A stretch of 64,000 nt of DNA, taken from the NCBI RefSeq assembly GCF_003105155.1, contig NZ_QETK01000006.1, positions 117,653 to 181,652 on the forward strand, in the 5' to 3' direction. Each line of letters begins with the position of its first letter. Positions within the stretch are counted from its first letter, which is position 1. This document shows positions 1 to 7,335 of this stretch, piece after piece. Made by a program: the position numbers and the translations under genes. A model generated the notes under the pieces. It did no database searches. It saw nothing but the letters and a program-made list of their open reading frames with translations, and had not been told where the DNA came from. The stretch comes from Pseudomonas sp. SDI. Its GTDB lineage: Bacteria; Pseudomonadota; Gammaproteobacteria; Pseudomonadales; Pseudomonadaceae.

Positions 1-1101
1 CGAGGGCTGATCCGAAATGGCAAGGACCCGCAATGGGTCCGCTGGGCTGGTGACGCCTGGGAGTTGATCCCTGAGCGAGTGGCGGCGGTTCGGCGTGCTC
101 TGGAGTTATATAAACAGGGGATGGGAGCTGGCCGAGCTGCCAACGTCATGCACCAGGAGGGGCATGAGCTGACTGATTGGGGAGTGTCCGGACTGCAGAT
201 TTATCGGCTGATAAAGCTGCCCGCGCTGCGGGGGGCCAAGCGGTTGAGCGTCGATGGCGAGGACTACGAGCTGGATGACTATTACCCCAGGATCCTCACC
301 GATGTGGAGTGGGGCGAACTGCAGCACCTCGCAAGCCAGCGTCACCGCCGGCGCGGCCACGGGGAAATCCCTGGAATCGTAACCGGTGTGGGTTTGGCCT
401 ATTGCGGGTACTGCGGTACCGCCCTGGTAGCGCAGAACCTCATGAACCGGAAGCGGAAAGACGGAACGATGGCCGATGGTCACCGCCGATTGCACTGCAC
501 CTCCTACAGCAAAAACGGCGGATGTTCAGCCGGCGGTAGCTGCAGCGTCGTCCCGGTCGAGCGTGCCCTTATGAACTTCTGTTCGGATCAGTTCAATTTG
601 CAGCGGTTGCTGCAGGATGGTGATCGTGGAAGTGGGCTGCATCACCAGGTGATCGCGGCCCGGGCAGAGGTCGATAAACTTACTGGCCAGCTTGCCAAGG
701 TGACCGATGCCCTCCTTGCGGACGACAGCGGGGCGGCGCCCTTGGCGTTCGTCCGCAAGGCACGAGAGCTTGAGCAGCGGCAGAATGAAGCCGAACACAG
801 GCTGAAGGACCTGGAGTACCAAGTAGCGGCGCTTTCCAGCGTTGCCCGTCCTGCTCACGCTGAGCGCTGGAGTGAGCTTGCGGCTGAGGTCGAGGCAGGC
901 GACTTTAATGCCCGGGAGCAGGTACGTCAGCTTGTCCTGGACACGTTCGAGCGGATCGTCATCTACATGCGGGGGGTGGGCGCGTCCGACCGCTCCAGTC
1001 GCACGATCGATGTTCAGCTACTCTCGCGTACCGGCCAGCATCGATTGCTGAAGATCGATCGGCGGAGTGGGGCATGGGTAGCGAGCGAGGACTGGAGTTA
1101 G
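1..1101 (+). CDS. Large serine recombinase (phage integrase), C-terminal part
   Basis: The frame is open from base 1, so the catalytic serine N-terminal domain lies upstream of the window. What remains reads as the recombinase domain, then a zinc-ribbon (CGYC near 397-411, further Cys near 500-540), then a charged coiled-coil (about 660-840) and a C-terminal tail. That layout is typical of large serine integrases, which recombine attP with attB. It lies at the left edge of the prophage, reading inward, so it is probably the integrase of this element. P2/HP1 relatives normally carry tyrosine integrases, so this is a mosaic trait. It ends at TAG 1099-1101, just before an SOS promoter. Confidence 0.85.
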   Translation, partial: RGLIRNGKDPQWVRWAGDAWELIPERVAAVRRALELYKQGMGAGRAANVMHQEGHELTDWGVSGLQIYRLIKLPALRGAKRLSVDGEDYELDDYYPRILTDVEWGELQHLASQRHRRRGHGEIPGIVTGVGLAYCGYCGTALVAQNLMNRKRKDGTMADGHRRLHCTSYSKNGGCSAGGSCSVVPVERALMNFCSDQFNLQRLLQDGDRGSGLHHQVIAARAEVDKLTGQLAKVTDALLADDSGAAPLAFVRKARELEQRQNEAEHRLKDLEYQVAALSSVARPAHAERWSELAAEVEAGDFNAREQVRQLVLDTFERIVIYMRGVGASDRSSRTIDVQLLSRTGQHRLLKIDRRSGAWVASEDWS

Positions 1102-1112
1102 CTGGTGGCATA

Positions 1113-1154
1113 TTGCCTTCCGCGAGTGGGAATTTATACTGTATGCCTGTACAG
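1113..1154 (+). promoter_or_regulatory. Promoter with overlapping LexA (SOS) box
   Basis: A -35-like TTGCCT (1113-1118) is followed after 16 bp by a -10-like TATACT (1135-1140). The -10 overlaps CTGTATGCCTGTACAG (1139-1154), which fits the gamma-proteobacterial LexA consensus CTGT-N8-ACAG. LexA bound here would block the promoter, so the DUF1654 gene just downstream should be induced by DNA damage. The match is seen directly; binding is inferred. Confidence 0.75.
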
Positions 1155-1171
1155 TGCTTATGGATCAGCTT

Positions 1172-1426
1172 ATGTCTATTTCTCCCAGCTTCCCCACCCT
1201 CTCTCGCTTCGAGCAACTTGCTCGGCGTATTCACCGCCAAGTGAATAGCTGCGCCGCCCAGCATAGGCGACGAACGGTGATATCTCGCTTACCTGGGGAG
1301 CGTATGGACGATTGGGACAAGCTACTTGACCAGTTGGAGGTCGAGGAGAGCGTGCGCTTGACACCTTTAGATGGTGGGTCGATTCAGCTGTCCTGGACCA
1401 ACCAGCACCGCTGCCATTCAGTATAA
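1172..1426 (+). CDS. DUF1654-family small protein, SOS-controlled
   Basis: The 84-residue product has the pattern of the Pseudomonas DUF1654 family: a helical start (RFEQLARRIH), a basic stretch (AAQHRRRTVISRL), an acidic helix (DDWDKLLDQLE) and a closing motif like 'V.LTPLDGGSIQLSW'. Its role is unknown. ATG 1172 is chosen because GGAT sits 6-7 nt upstream; ATG 1160 and GTG 1154 lie in the same frame but inside or next to the LexA box, with no ribosome site. The leader is very short. The family recurs in Pseudomonas prophages and is likely SOS-induced here. Confidence 0.65.
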   Translation: MSISPSFPTLSRFEQLARRIHRQVNSCAAQHRRRTVISRLPGERMDDWDKLLDQLEVEESVRLTPLDGGSIQLSWTNQHRCHSV

Positions 1427-1428
1427 AA

Positions 1429-1491
1429 TTACTTCCGGTTAATTTTATGTTACTCGCGGTATTGCTTGTTATGATTACCTGCGGTTAATCT
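1429..1491 (+). promoter_or_regulatory. Left early promoter with three repressor operators
   Basis: Three related 14-mers lie here: TTACTTCCGGTTAA (1429-1442), TTACTCGCGGTATT (1450-1463) and TTACCTGCGGTTAA (1475-1488). The latter two overlap a -35-like TTGCTT (1462-1467) and a -10-like TAATCT (1486-1491), 18 bp apart. The same sites recur between the repressor and cro-like genes, so this is the equivalent of lambda OL/PL, controlling the four-gene operon at 1550-3009. Confidence 0.7.
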
Positions 1492-1549
1492 ATCGTTTTG
1501 AGGGGCTGAGTGCTGTCGCGCTGCTCCTTCTATTTCGGAGATCAATCGC

Positions 1550-2125
1550 ATGCAAACCCTTCCACTACAACATCACCTGTCGCTAGCCAGCAGTCGCGCG
1601 CTGGCCCACCAAGTCGTACTAAATGGCACCTTCGATCACGATCTCATTGACGGCGTTACAGGGGCTGTCTGCGGCCTAGTCCGGGTCGTTGTTGAACAGT
1701 GCCAGAAGGGGCTAATTGCGCGGGTCGAGTTGAGCGGTTCCGTCAACACAATCACATTTGCCAGACGACCAGATAACAGCATGCGCCTCACCAGGTTTAT
1801 CGAGTCGCTGGCGAATGGTGTCGACCTCCCAATTGACCTTCCTGAGGTGGACGAGTTTTTGCTTGTGAGCGAGTTGGAGTCGATGCTGCGTTGTGCTGTC
1901 CGTGAGCGTCGGGGTACCTACTACCTGCCTGTTGACGGAGTCGAAGGTCTGGCACTGTTACTTCGGCAGAGCGCTTGTGACCCCAAACGCGCAGCGTTTC
2001 GATTCGAGCTGGCGGGGGGCGGCTTAACCATGCCAGTGTTGCTTCCGAGCGATCGCACCCTGGCCTACGAACTTTTGAACGGCTGCGTTCAAGAGTTTGT
2101 CGCCAATTACCGCACTGCGGCTTGA
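1550..2125 (+). CDS. Phage early protein of unknown function
   Basis: The 191-residue protein is the first gene of the left early operon. Its start is set by GGAG at 1537-1540, nine nt before ATG 1550. No signal peptide or membrane segment is visible and I recognise no catalytic motif. It has alternating hydrophobic and acidic stretches consistent with a soluble alpha/beta fold. Its place behind operator sites suggests it is made early in lytic growth. The function cannot be named from sequence. Confidence 0.6.
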   Translation: MQTLPLQHHLSLASSRALAHQVVLNGTFDHDLIDGVTGAVCGLVRVVVEQCQKGLIARVELSGSVNTITFARRPDNSMRLTRFIESLANGVDLPIDLPEVDEFLLVSELESMLRCAVRERRGTYYLPVDGVEGLALLLRQSACDPKRAAFRFELAGGGLTMPVLLPSDRTLAYELLNGCVQEFVANYRTAA

Positions 2126-2135
2126 GGGAGTGGGT

Positions 2136-2357
2136 ATGACTATTCAAATCGTGCTACCCGGTAAAGTCCAAGTGCAATTGGAAACAGCCATTCGTCACTA
2201 CCGCAATGCTGCTGCCGCGCTGGGTGAGGCCGTCCAGTCTGAAGCTTGGGACAGGATCTATGCTCTTCAGAGTAATCGGGATCTGCAAGCTCACACCATC
2301 GCCTTGATCGTCAACGGTACGCCTATCAGCTTTGTCGCAGAAGGGGGGCAGGCATGA
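2136..2357 (+). CDS. Small phage early protein, unknown
   Basis: A 73-residue protein starting at ATG 2136 behind GAGGGAG (2124-2130 region). Its start falls 11 bp after the preceding stop, and its stop overlaps the next start (ATGA, 2354-2357), so it is translated in a coupled operon. It begins with a short beta-like stretch, then a helix rich in Ala and Gln, and ends with a hydrophobic strand and a Gly-Gly tail. I do not recognise the family. Confidence 0.55.
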   Translation: MTIQIVLPGKVQVQLETAIRHYRNAAAALGEAVQSEAWDRIYALQSNRDLQAHTIALIVNGTPISFVAEGGQA

Positions 2358-2644
2358 TTGGTATCCCGAAAACTGGTGCGCTTGAACACGGCTGCATCAG
2401 TGCCAACGTTTCTACTGGCTATCGCTTCACAACCGCAGATGGTCGACCTGCGCGTCTGGCTATCATCGATGATCAGGGCAACGTGGTCGAGGCCGGGGAG
2501 GCTGTTGCACAAGAAGCCTGGAACGTCTGCATTGCTGTCATCAAGAATTTCAAGATCGGACAGGGCCACATCATCGTGCACAGCTCCCCTCCCGGGATCG
2601 AGAGCTCCGGGGCTTCAAGCCGCAAGCGCAAGGCTGCGCGATGA
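2354..2644 (+). CDS. Small phage early protein, unknown, basic C-terminus
   Basis: A 96-residue protein whose ATG overlaps the upstream stop and whose own stop overlaps the next start (ATGA, 2641-2644). The middle (ADGRPARLAIIDDQGNVVEAG) looks like a small beta-rich fold. The last ~12 residues are Ser/Arg/Lys-rich, as in nucleic-acid-contacting tails. No known family was recognised. Overlaps on both sides indicate fixed stoichiometry within the early operon. Confidence 0.55.
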   Translation: MIGIPKTGALEHGCISANVSTGYRFTTADGRPARLAIIDDQGNVVEAGEAVAQEAWNVCIAVIKNFKIGQGHIIVHSSPPGIESSGASSRKRKAAR

Positions 2645-3009
2645 GCATCGAATCTGACGAAATGGTTACTCTACCACGTGCTTGGTTGGCTGCTTACCTT
2701 GAGAATGATGGAGGCTCGGTTGAGGTAAATGGCGAGCGGACTTCTCTTTGGGAGTTGCTTAGCAACGCAGTCGCCGAGCCACCCCGAGGGCATGTAGAAG
2801 AGTCGGAAGTCGTAGACTTTGATATAGTACGTCTGAGTGCCGATCGCTATGATTGGCTCCGTCTACATGCCGTTCGCATCCAAGGAAGCCAAATCTGGTA
2901 CCAAGGCGAAGCTCTAGATATCCGCGTCGATATAGGTCGGGAACATATGGCCGAGAAGGCCAAGCCCATTCGGGAGAGCGAGCTGCTGCTCAGTCGTGAA
3001 GCTGATTAA
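2641..3009 (+). CDS. Acidic phage early protein, unknown
   Basis: A 122-residue acidic protein (many Glu/Asp; cysteine-free), the last gene of the early operon. It starts by ATGA overlap at 2641. A strong hairpin (3014-3042) follows five bases after the stop. Small acidic early proteins in phages are often inhibitors or DNA mimics, but nothing in the sequence proves this, and the family is unrecognised. Confidence 0.55.
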   Translation: MSIESDEMVTLPRAWLAAYLENDGGSVEVNGERTSLWELLSNAVAEPPRGHVEESEVVDFDIVRLSADRYDWLRLHAVRIQGSQIWYQGEALDIRVDIGREHMAEKAKPIRESELLLSREAD

Positions 3010-3013
3010 AAGC

Positions 3014-3042
3014 TTCCGGACAGCGGAGGCCGCTGTCCGGAA
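3014..3042. terminator. Bidirectional hairpin between convergent early operons
   Basis: TTCCGGACAGCGG (3014-3026) pairs perfectly with CCGCTGTCCGGAA (3030-3042) across a 3-base loop. On the minus strand the stem is followed by a TTTT run (plus-strand AAAA at 3008-3011), which makes it a convincing rho-independent terminator for the repressor/BRCT operon. It also closes the plus-strand early operon. Confidence 0.8.
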
Positions 3043-3060
3043 AGCAGACCGATGTAATCT

Positions 3061-3714
3061 CTACCCCAGCAGTACTCGCTGCCAGTAATCTTCCCCGATT
3101 ATCGCAATGGGTGTTCCTTGCTCGCGCAACTCGACGGCTCGCAAGATCTTGGTGCCGTAACTGCTGTGCAGCCATTGCTCATTGCCAATGCTGCCGACTA
3201 CCAGGTAGTGCACTTTCTTGCTTACACCCGAGCCGATATCAGCCCCGCGCTCTTTCACCAAGCGCTCGCATTCACGACGAGGGCCAAAGGCCATTGTTCC
3301 AGTGAAGACGAACATACGACCTTCACAGACGATCTCTGGCTCTGGTCGATTAAGTGGCAGGGGGTTGGGGCTGCTGTAGGCAGTGGCTGATGCGGTTGTG
3401 CCCGTGATGCCAGCGAATCCGCGCAGCGTATCAAGCAGCTCCGCAGACTCTTCGGCATCCAGTACTCCGTCCTGCAGCATCATATTGATACGTTGATACA
3501 GTAAGTTGATCACCGGGTCATCCAGGTGAGCCAGTTGTGTATCGATCCACTGGCGCAGGAAACGCGCTTCATCGATGGTCACGACACCATCAGCTGCGAT
3601 GCCTGCGGCCAAGCCGGCTAATACGTCAGCTCCTCTGCGGTCCATGCGGGCAGCATGGAAGAAGCGGCTATTTTCAAACTCTTTGTGCAGATCGGTCATT
3701 GTTTGCAGTTCCAT
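3061..3714 (-). CDS. TerB-like helical domain plus BRCT domain protein
   Basis: A 217-residue protein read behind the repressor on the lysogeny transcript. Residues ~25-105 are helical with two acidic turns (AADGVVTIDEA, QDGVLDAEES), resembling TerB-like folds. After a Pro/Ser linker (~108-128) comes a BRCT domain (~131-213) with VFTGT, a Gly-rich loop, KVHYLVVG and the late conserved Trp (W211), closest in style to bacterial ligase-type BRCT. ATG 3714 is used; ATG 3699 has a better GGAA ribosome site and is an alternative. The gene starts 15 bp after the repressor stop, so it should be expressed in the lysogen. Its function is unknown; a phosphate/NAD-sensing or defence role is only speculation. 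Confidence 0.75.
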   Translation of the reverse strand: MELQTMTDLHKEFENSRFFHAARMDRRGADVLAGLAAGIAADGVVTIDEARFLRQWIDTQLAHLDDPVINLLYQRINMMLQDGVLDAEESAELLDTLRGFAGITGTTASATAYSSPNPLPLNRPEPEIVCEGRMFVFTGTMAFGPRRECERLVKERGADIGSGVSKKVHYLVVGSIGNEQWLHSSYGTKILRAVELREQGTPIAIIGEDYWQRVLLG

Positions 3715-3728
3715 TGCATAAGAGAAGG

Positions 3729-4448
3729 TCAGAGCCCAGTGATCTTGGCGTCGATCACTCGGCCGATAATCTCCCAAGTGTCGTCTAGGACGACGGTTTG
3801 ATAGTCGGAGTTCAGCGGAACCAAGTAGCCGACTCCGGCGTCCTGAACATACTGCTTGAAGGTCGATTCGCCGGTGTTGGTATCCAGTGCGATGTAGAAC
3901 TTGCCGCTGACCAGCTCGAAGCCTTCAGGGCGGACTAGAATCGGGGTGCCTGGCGGAAAACTTGGAGGTGTGTCAGAGGTCATCGACTTACCTCTCACTT
4001 CCAGCCAGTAGCCGTTGGGACCAGCGTTTTCGGTGCTACCCAGCCATTCCTCTGCGACACCGGTGGGGTGAGACATTGAAGACTCAATGCGGTCCCCTGC
4101 AACAACCCAAGTCAGCAGCGGGTACTCCTTCGTCTCCCTGTGCGGTTGGGGCATCGACGCAACATTAGATGGGTCGGTCGTAGCCACCATGCCAGAGATC
4201 TCTGCAGCGAGACGTGGGCTAAAAGCATCTACAGGTTCGTCCAGCAGGCGTGCGAGGGCCGCAGCAAAGCGCACATTCAGGGCATTTTTGCCGCTGAAGT
4301 AGTGTGCAACTGCTGCTGGGGATACACCAATTTCGTCGGCAATTTTCTTCTGGCTCAACCCAAGCGCATTTTTCTTCAGCAAGAAGAGGTCATGGGCTGC
4401 CTGGCATTCAGCGAGCAAGTCGGGTGGGAGGAGCTTTTTCTTCGTCAT
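3729..4448 (-). CDS. CI-type phage repressor (HTH plus S24/LexA-like autoprotease)
   Basis: The 239-residue protein has an HTH of the XRE type at ~25-60 (LSQKKIADEIGVSPAAVAHYFSG) and an S24 peptidase domain from ~105. The self-cleavage dipeptide Ala117-Gly118, the nucleophile Ser155 (GKSMT) and general-base Lys198 (TFKQY) are all present. RecA-stimulated autocleavage should therefore induce the prophage. It is divergent from the cro-like gene, with operators between them, and co-directional with the BRCT gene. P2 itself uses a different, non-cleavable C repressor, so this control module is lambda-like. Confidence 0.92.
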   Translation of the reverse strand: MTKKKLLPPDLLAECQAAHDLFLLKKNALGLSQKKIADEIGVSPAAVAHYFSGKNALNVRFAAALARLLDEPVDAFSPRLAAEISGMVATTDPSNVASMPQPHRETKEYPLLTWVVAGDRIESSMSHPTGVAEEWLGSTENAGPNGYWLEVRGKSMTSDTPPSFPPGTPILVRPEGFELVSGKFYIALDTNTGESTFKQYVQDAGVGYLVPLNSDYQTVVLDDTWEIIGRVIDAKITGL

Positions 4449-4459
4449 GAGCGAACTAT

Positions 4460-4526
4460 AAACCGTTAGTTAATCAAGGGTGATTTACCTGCGGTATTGA
4501 TATGTGTGATTACTTGCGGTTAATAT
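4460..4526 (+). promoter_or_regulatory. Right operator region and cro-side promoter
   Basis: TTACCTGCGGTATT (4485-4498) and TTACTTGCGGTTAA (4510-4523) match the sites at 1450 and 1475. A weaker inverted copy, AAACCGTTAGTTAA, lies at 4460-4473. Start-to-start spacing is 25 bp each. A -35-like TTGATA (4497-4502) and -10-like TAATAT (4521-4526), 18 bp apart, are overlapped by the two strong sites. This is the expected OR/PR arrangement, with the weak site nearest the repressor gene. Confidence 0.75.
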
Positions 4527-4553
4527 CTCCGGTACACGCCGGAGGTGCTTGCT

Positions 4554-4790
4554 ATGAATTCCATCCCATTACCAGATCTGGTTGCTCAGAAAGGGCAAGC
4601 TGCGGTTGCTGAGGCATTTGGCGTAAGCCCCGCAGCTATTCATAAGGCGGTGCGGTCTGGACGAAAGATCGTCGTCACGATTCATGAAGACGGAACGTAT
4701 ACCGGGGAGGAAACCCGTGCGTTCCCTTGTCATGACAGCCCTCGGTCGCCTCAGGGGCCTGGGCAGGTTAAGACGCCGAGCCCCCTATGA
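4554..4790 (+). CDS. Cro-like regulator
   Basis: A 78-residue protein with the layout of lambda Cro: a short HTH (VAEAFGVSPAAIHKAVRSGR), then the beta hairpin KIVVTIHEDGTYTGEE and a short 'RAFP' tail like Cro's 'KPFPS'. An excellent ribosome site GGAGG (4541-4545) lies nine nt before ATG 4554, deciding the start over TTG 4545. It is the first gene of the rightward early operon and should bind the operators at 4460-4523, turning off the repressor gene. The stop overlaps the next gene (ATGA). Confidence 0.85.
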   Translation: MNSIPLPDLVAQKGQAAVAEAFGVSPAAIHKAVRSGRKIVVTIHEDGTYTGEETRAFPCHDSPRSPQGPGQVKTPSPL

Positions 4791-5422
4791 ACACGTCCAA
4801 TCCTCGACACCACCTGGTTTCCCGCGACCAGGTACTGGTGGCGCACGCCGCCGACATGATCGCTCGCACGGGGTTTAGCCAAGACCATTTCGCCCAGGCG
4901 CTCAGCGAGCACCTGCACGGGCTGGTGCCCGCTAAGGCGATCGCCAAGGATGTGCCCGACTTCCAAATAATTGCCCAGGGCAACGACTCCGAGGCCTTCC
5001 TGAAGGCTTCCGGCGCGTGGTTGCGCCGCGTCGGGCGGTGGTTGAGCGGTGAGGTCGACCTGCCCAGTTGGATCGAGGAGGCCTGGGTGGAGGCGTTGGA
5101 AGACGACTTCCAGGAACGTTGCATCAACGAGCTGGCCAGCCGTCATGGCCTGTCTGGTGCTCGAGCACTGGCGGGTGATGCCAACCCTGTCGGCGTGTTT
5201 GGCCAACTGGTGGCTCGCATGGGCCGCACTGTTACGCTGGGCAGTGAAATCCTGGAGGACGGTCGGATCGACGCCGGTGATCTGGAGAAGCTTCCAGAGT
5301 TCGTTGAGAGCTTGCGTTCTGCAGAAGCACGCTGCAGTGAGCTTCGCACGCGGGCCGAGGAGATCATGCGCACGCAACCGCGGTTGAAGGCGGTAGGTGA
5401 CCAGGTGACGCCTGGCCTGTGA
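4787..5422 (+). CDS. Phage early protein, possibly regulatory, unknown
   Basis: A 211-residue, mostly helical, acidic protein coupled to cro (ATGA 4787-4790) and to the next gene (GTGA 5419-5422). The N-terminal third could hold an HTH-like segment; the rest is amphipathic helices (RRVGRWLSGEVDLPSW, LRSAEARCSELRTRAEE). Genes at this position in lambdoid or CII-type phages are often transcriptional regulators, which is the only hint to function. No family was identified with confidence. Confidence 0.6.
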   Translation: MNTSNPRHHLVSRDQVLVAHAADMIARTGFSQDHFAQALSEHLHGLVPAKAIAKDVPDFQIIAQGNDSEAFLKASGAWLRRVGRWLSGEVDLPSWIEEAWVEALEDDFQERCINELASRHGLSGARALAGDANPVGVFGQLVARMGRTVTLGSEILEDGRIDAGDLEKLPEFVESLRSAEARCSELRTRAEEIMRTQPRLKAVGDQVTPGL

Positions 5423-6321
5423 GTTCTCCACGCGAAACACCTGGCAATCAAGCTGCAGGCCGCTCTGGAAATGGGCGGCCTGCCGCTGTGCGCCGTTTGG
5501 ACAAGAAGAACCCCCACGCCGCGTTGCACGCGCCTATCCGGCCCGACCGGTACGCGGAACCGCGCAAGCTCAGTGGCGATCAGCTCAAGAAGCCCCTGAT
5601 CCGTAAGGCTTTCTGGCGCCTGAGCCGCATCGGCGAGCTGCGCGGGCGATACCTGCGTCAGTTGGACACCATCCATGGCGGCCGGCGCACCAGGTCCGAG
5701 AAGTTCGACGCCCTGGCGCGTGTCGCGGAGCAACTGCTAGTCCGGATGGATCTGGCCACTGGGGTGCTCGGCTGGCTCGACGTTGAGCAGGGTCGGTACT
5801 TCCTCAACACCCAGTGCGGTGTTGCCGAGGACAGCGGAATCTCCGCCTCGATCCTCAACCGCCTCATGCACAGCCTGGACAAGGCCGGCTACGTCTATCG
5901 ACGGATCGAGCGGGTCCGGCTCGATGAAAAGGACGAGGCCGGCCTGAACCTGGTGCGCACTCGCGTCCTGGTGCGATTCACCGAGGACTTTTGGGCCGAC
6001 CTGGGCCTGAGGTTCGAATGGCACAGGGCAAAGAAGTCGGCTATCAAGCGTCGCGACCAGGAACTGCGGGCCGTTGCAATGGCCCGGGTTGCGCGTCAGG
6101 AGAAGGCCTCCCTTGAAGAGTTAAACCGGCAGGTGAGTCGACGCCGCTGGCAGGAGAGCGAGGCGCGCAAGGTCCCCCCTGTGTCACAGGCAGCACTACC
6201 CAGTGGGTCAGGGCCACCACCCACCCTGAAACCGCCAGAGCGCTCTGCTGCGGGCCCCGAGGACGTCACACGATCCATGGCCCGCCTGCTCGAAAGCGCC
6301 AAGGCCAAGAAAACCACGTAA
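5419..6321 (+). CDS. RepA-like replication initiator (tentative)
   Basis: A 300-residue basic protein starting at GTG 5419. The centre (~85-205) looks like a winged-helix DNA-binding unit: GISASILNRLMHSLDKAGYVYRR followed by a beta wing, 'VRFTEDFWADLGL' and a basic helix, which recalls IncFII-type RepA initiators. The C-terminus is long, charged and Pro-rich. It is the last gene before a 680-bp non-coding stretch, a sensible place for an origin or packaging site. No P2-type rolling-circle gpA is present in the window, so replication probably depends on this gene. The assignment is by pattern only. Confidence 0.5.
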   Translation: MSSPRETPGNQAAGRSGNGRPAAVRRLDKKNPHAALHAPIRPDRYAEPRKLSGDQLKKPLIRKAFWRLSRIGELRGRYLRQLDTIHGGRRTRSEKFDALARVAEQLLVRMDLATGVLGWLDVEQGRYFLNTQCGVAEDSGISASILNRLMHSLDKAGYVYRRIERVRLDEKDEAGLNLVRTRVLVRFTEDFWADLGLRFEWHRAKKSAIKRRDQELRAVAMARVARQEKASLEELNRQVSRRRWQESEARKVPPVSQAALPSGSGPPPTLKPPERSAAGPEDVTRSMARLLESAKAKKTT

Positions 6322-7002
6322 CACCCTCTTATCGCAGCTACCTGCGAGGCCAGCCTCTGCCTGGTCCCTCAAATCCCCACGTAATTCCCCTGCTCGCCAT
6401 GGCTACTCAGTGGCCACTATCGGCGTGCGCACCCATTTTTCTCCTGCTGCGCCCTATGTTGCCGGCGGCCCACCCGGGGCGCCGGCAGGCTGTTGTATTA
6501 AATGGAATTTTATCCCCCCATCAGTACCCCCAGAGGGTTAAAAAAAGAGCCTTTCGTGGTGTTTGGTCTGTCGCAAGTAGGGAACATGATGATGCCTTCG
6601 CCCAAGGGCTCAGCTCGCTGCGCTCGGCTCTTTACCATCGTGGGCTGCTAGCCCACACCCAGGCAGGGCAAGTGCCCTGCACCCAAGCCGCCACGCCTGC
6701 ACGATGTGCCGGCGTGCCATTAGATCAAGAGCAGGTAATCAGGCGCGGCCGGTGACGATGTTGCTTGGGCGATTGGCGCACGCGGGCGGGCTGGAGCGGG
6801 GCTGCTCGTCCTGCAGGGCACGGCATTGGCGAGAGATCGGCCGCTTCGCGGGTATCGCCGCGCCGAAATTACGGATCTCACCGGCAACCGTGCAGGCGGC
6901 TATCATGCCTGCGTTGCAGGCATCCGGCGGCGCGTTGGAGGTTTGGGAGGGAAGTGCCCGCTGGGGGCACTTGAGGACGGCGGGATCGAGGAGGGGAGGG
7001 GA
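6322..7002. other. Non-coding GC-rich stretch; possible origin and cos region
   Basis: No convincing gene on either strand. It contains several hairpins: GTGGGCT/AGCCCAC near 6639-6656, GCAGGGCA/TGCCCTGC near 6663-6681, and AAGTGCCC/GGGCACTT at 6952-6972. In P2 relatives cos lies beside the portal-side end of the late genes. CGAGGAGGGGA at 6987-6997 resembles the core of the P2-type cos end (CGAGGCGGGGA, from memory). That makes 6985-7003 a candidate cos site, unproven. Confidence 0.4.
6952..6972 (-). terminator. Hairpin downstream of the Ogr-like gene
   Basis: AAGTGCCC (6952-6959) pairs with GGGCACTT (6965-6972) over a 5-base loop. It lies 30 bp beyond the end of the leftward Ogr/portal/terminase group. 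There is no clear T-run, so it may be a weak terminator or part of the packaging-site structure. Confidence 0.4.
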
Positions 7003-7263
7003 CTAAATGCCTGGGGCGACGCCGAGTTCCAGGAGCAGCGCCTTTTGGCGTTCTGGCGGTAGGCTTCGGATACAGTCCATCAGCAACGTGTCGTGGCGTT
7101 GCGCCGGCGGTCGCAATGTATGCTTGAAAGTCAGCTCTGATACCCAGGTGTGCCCACACTCAGCGTTCAGGCACTGGCAGTAGAGCTTTACGTACTGGGG
7201 TGTGATCTCGTCCCGCGAGCTGATCCGGCCCTTATGGGTACAAGCTGTGCAACTGATCCTCAT
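7003..7263 (-). CDS. Ogr/Delta-like zinc-finger late-gene activator
   Basis: An 86-residue protein with the family signature Cys-x2-Cys (5, 8) ... Cys-x4-Cys (31, 36), with 22 residues between the pairs. This is the spacing of P2 Ogr and P4 Delta (PF04606). These proteins bind upstream of P2-family late promoters and contact RNA polymerase alpha. ATG 7263 is chosen because GGGGGA stands just upstream and family members begin at this Met. It sits at the end of the leftward late genes. Its target here may be the divergent region at 10169-10339. Confidence 0.9.
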   Translation of the reverse strand: MRISCTACTHKGRISSRDEITPQYVKLYCQCLNAECGHTWVSELTFKHTLRPPAQRHDTLLMDCIRSLPPERQKALLLELGVAPGI

Positions 7264-7335
7264 GATTTCCCCCGCCATTTTCGATGCCATCATTATGCCG
7301 TCTTAGTCGACGACGATCATCACGTTACTGTGTTT

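Noticed and set aside
6399..7062. Several overlapping plus-strand frames in the 6.3-7.0 kb gap
   Set aside because: They overlap each other in different frames, lack ribosome sites and have Arg/Trp/Pro-rich random composition. Treated as non-coding.
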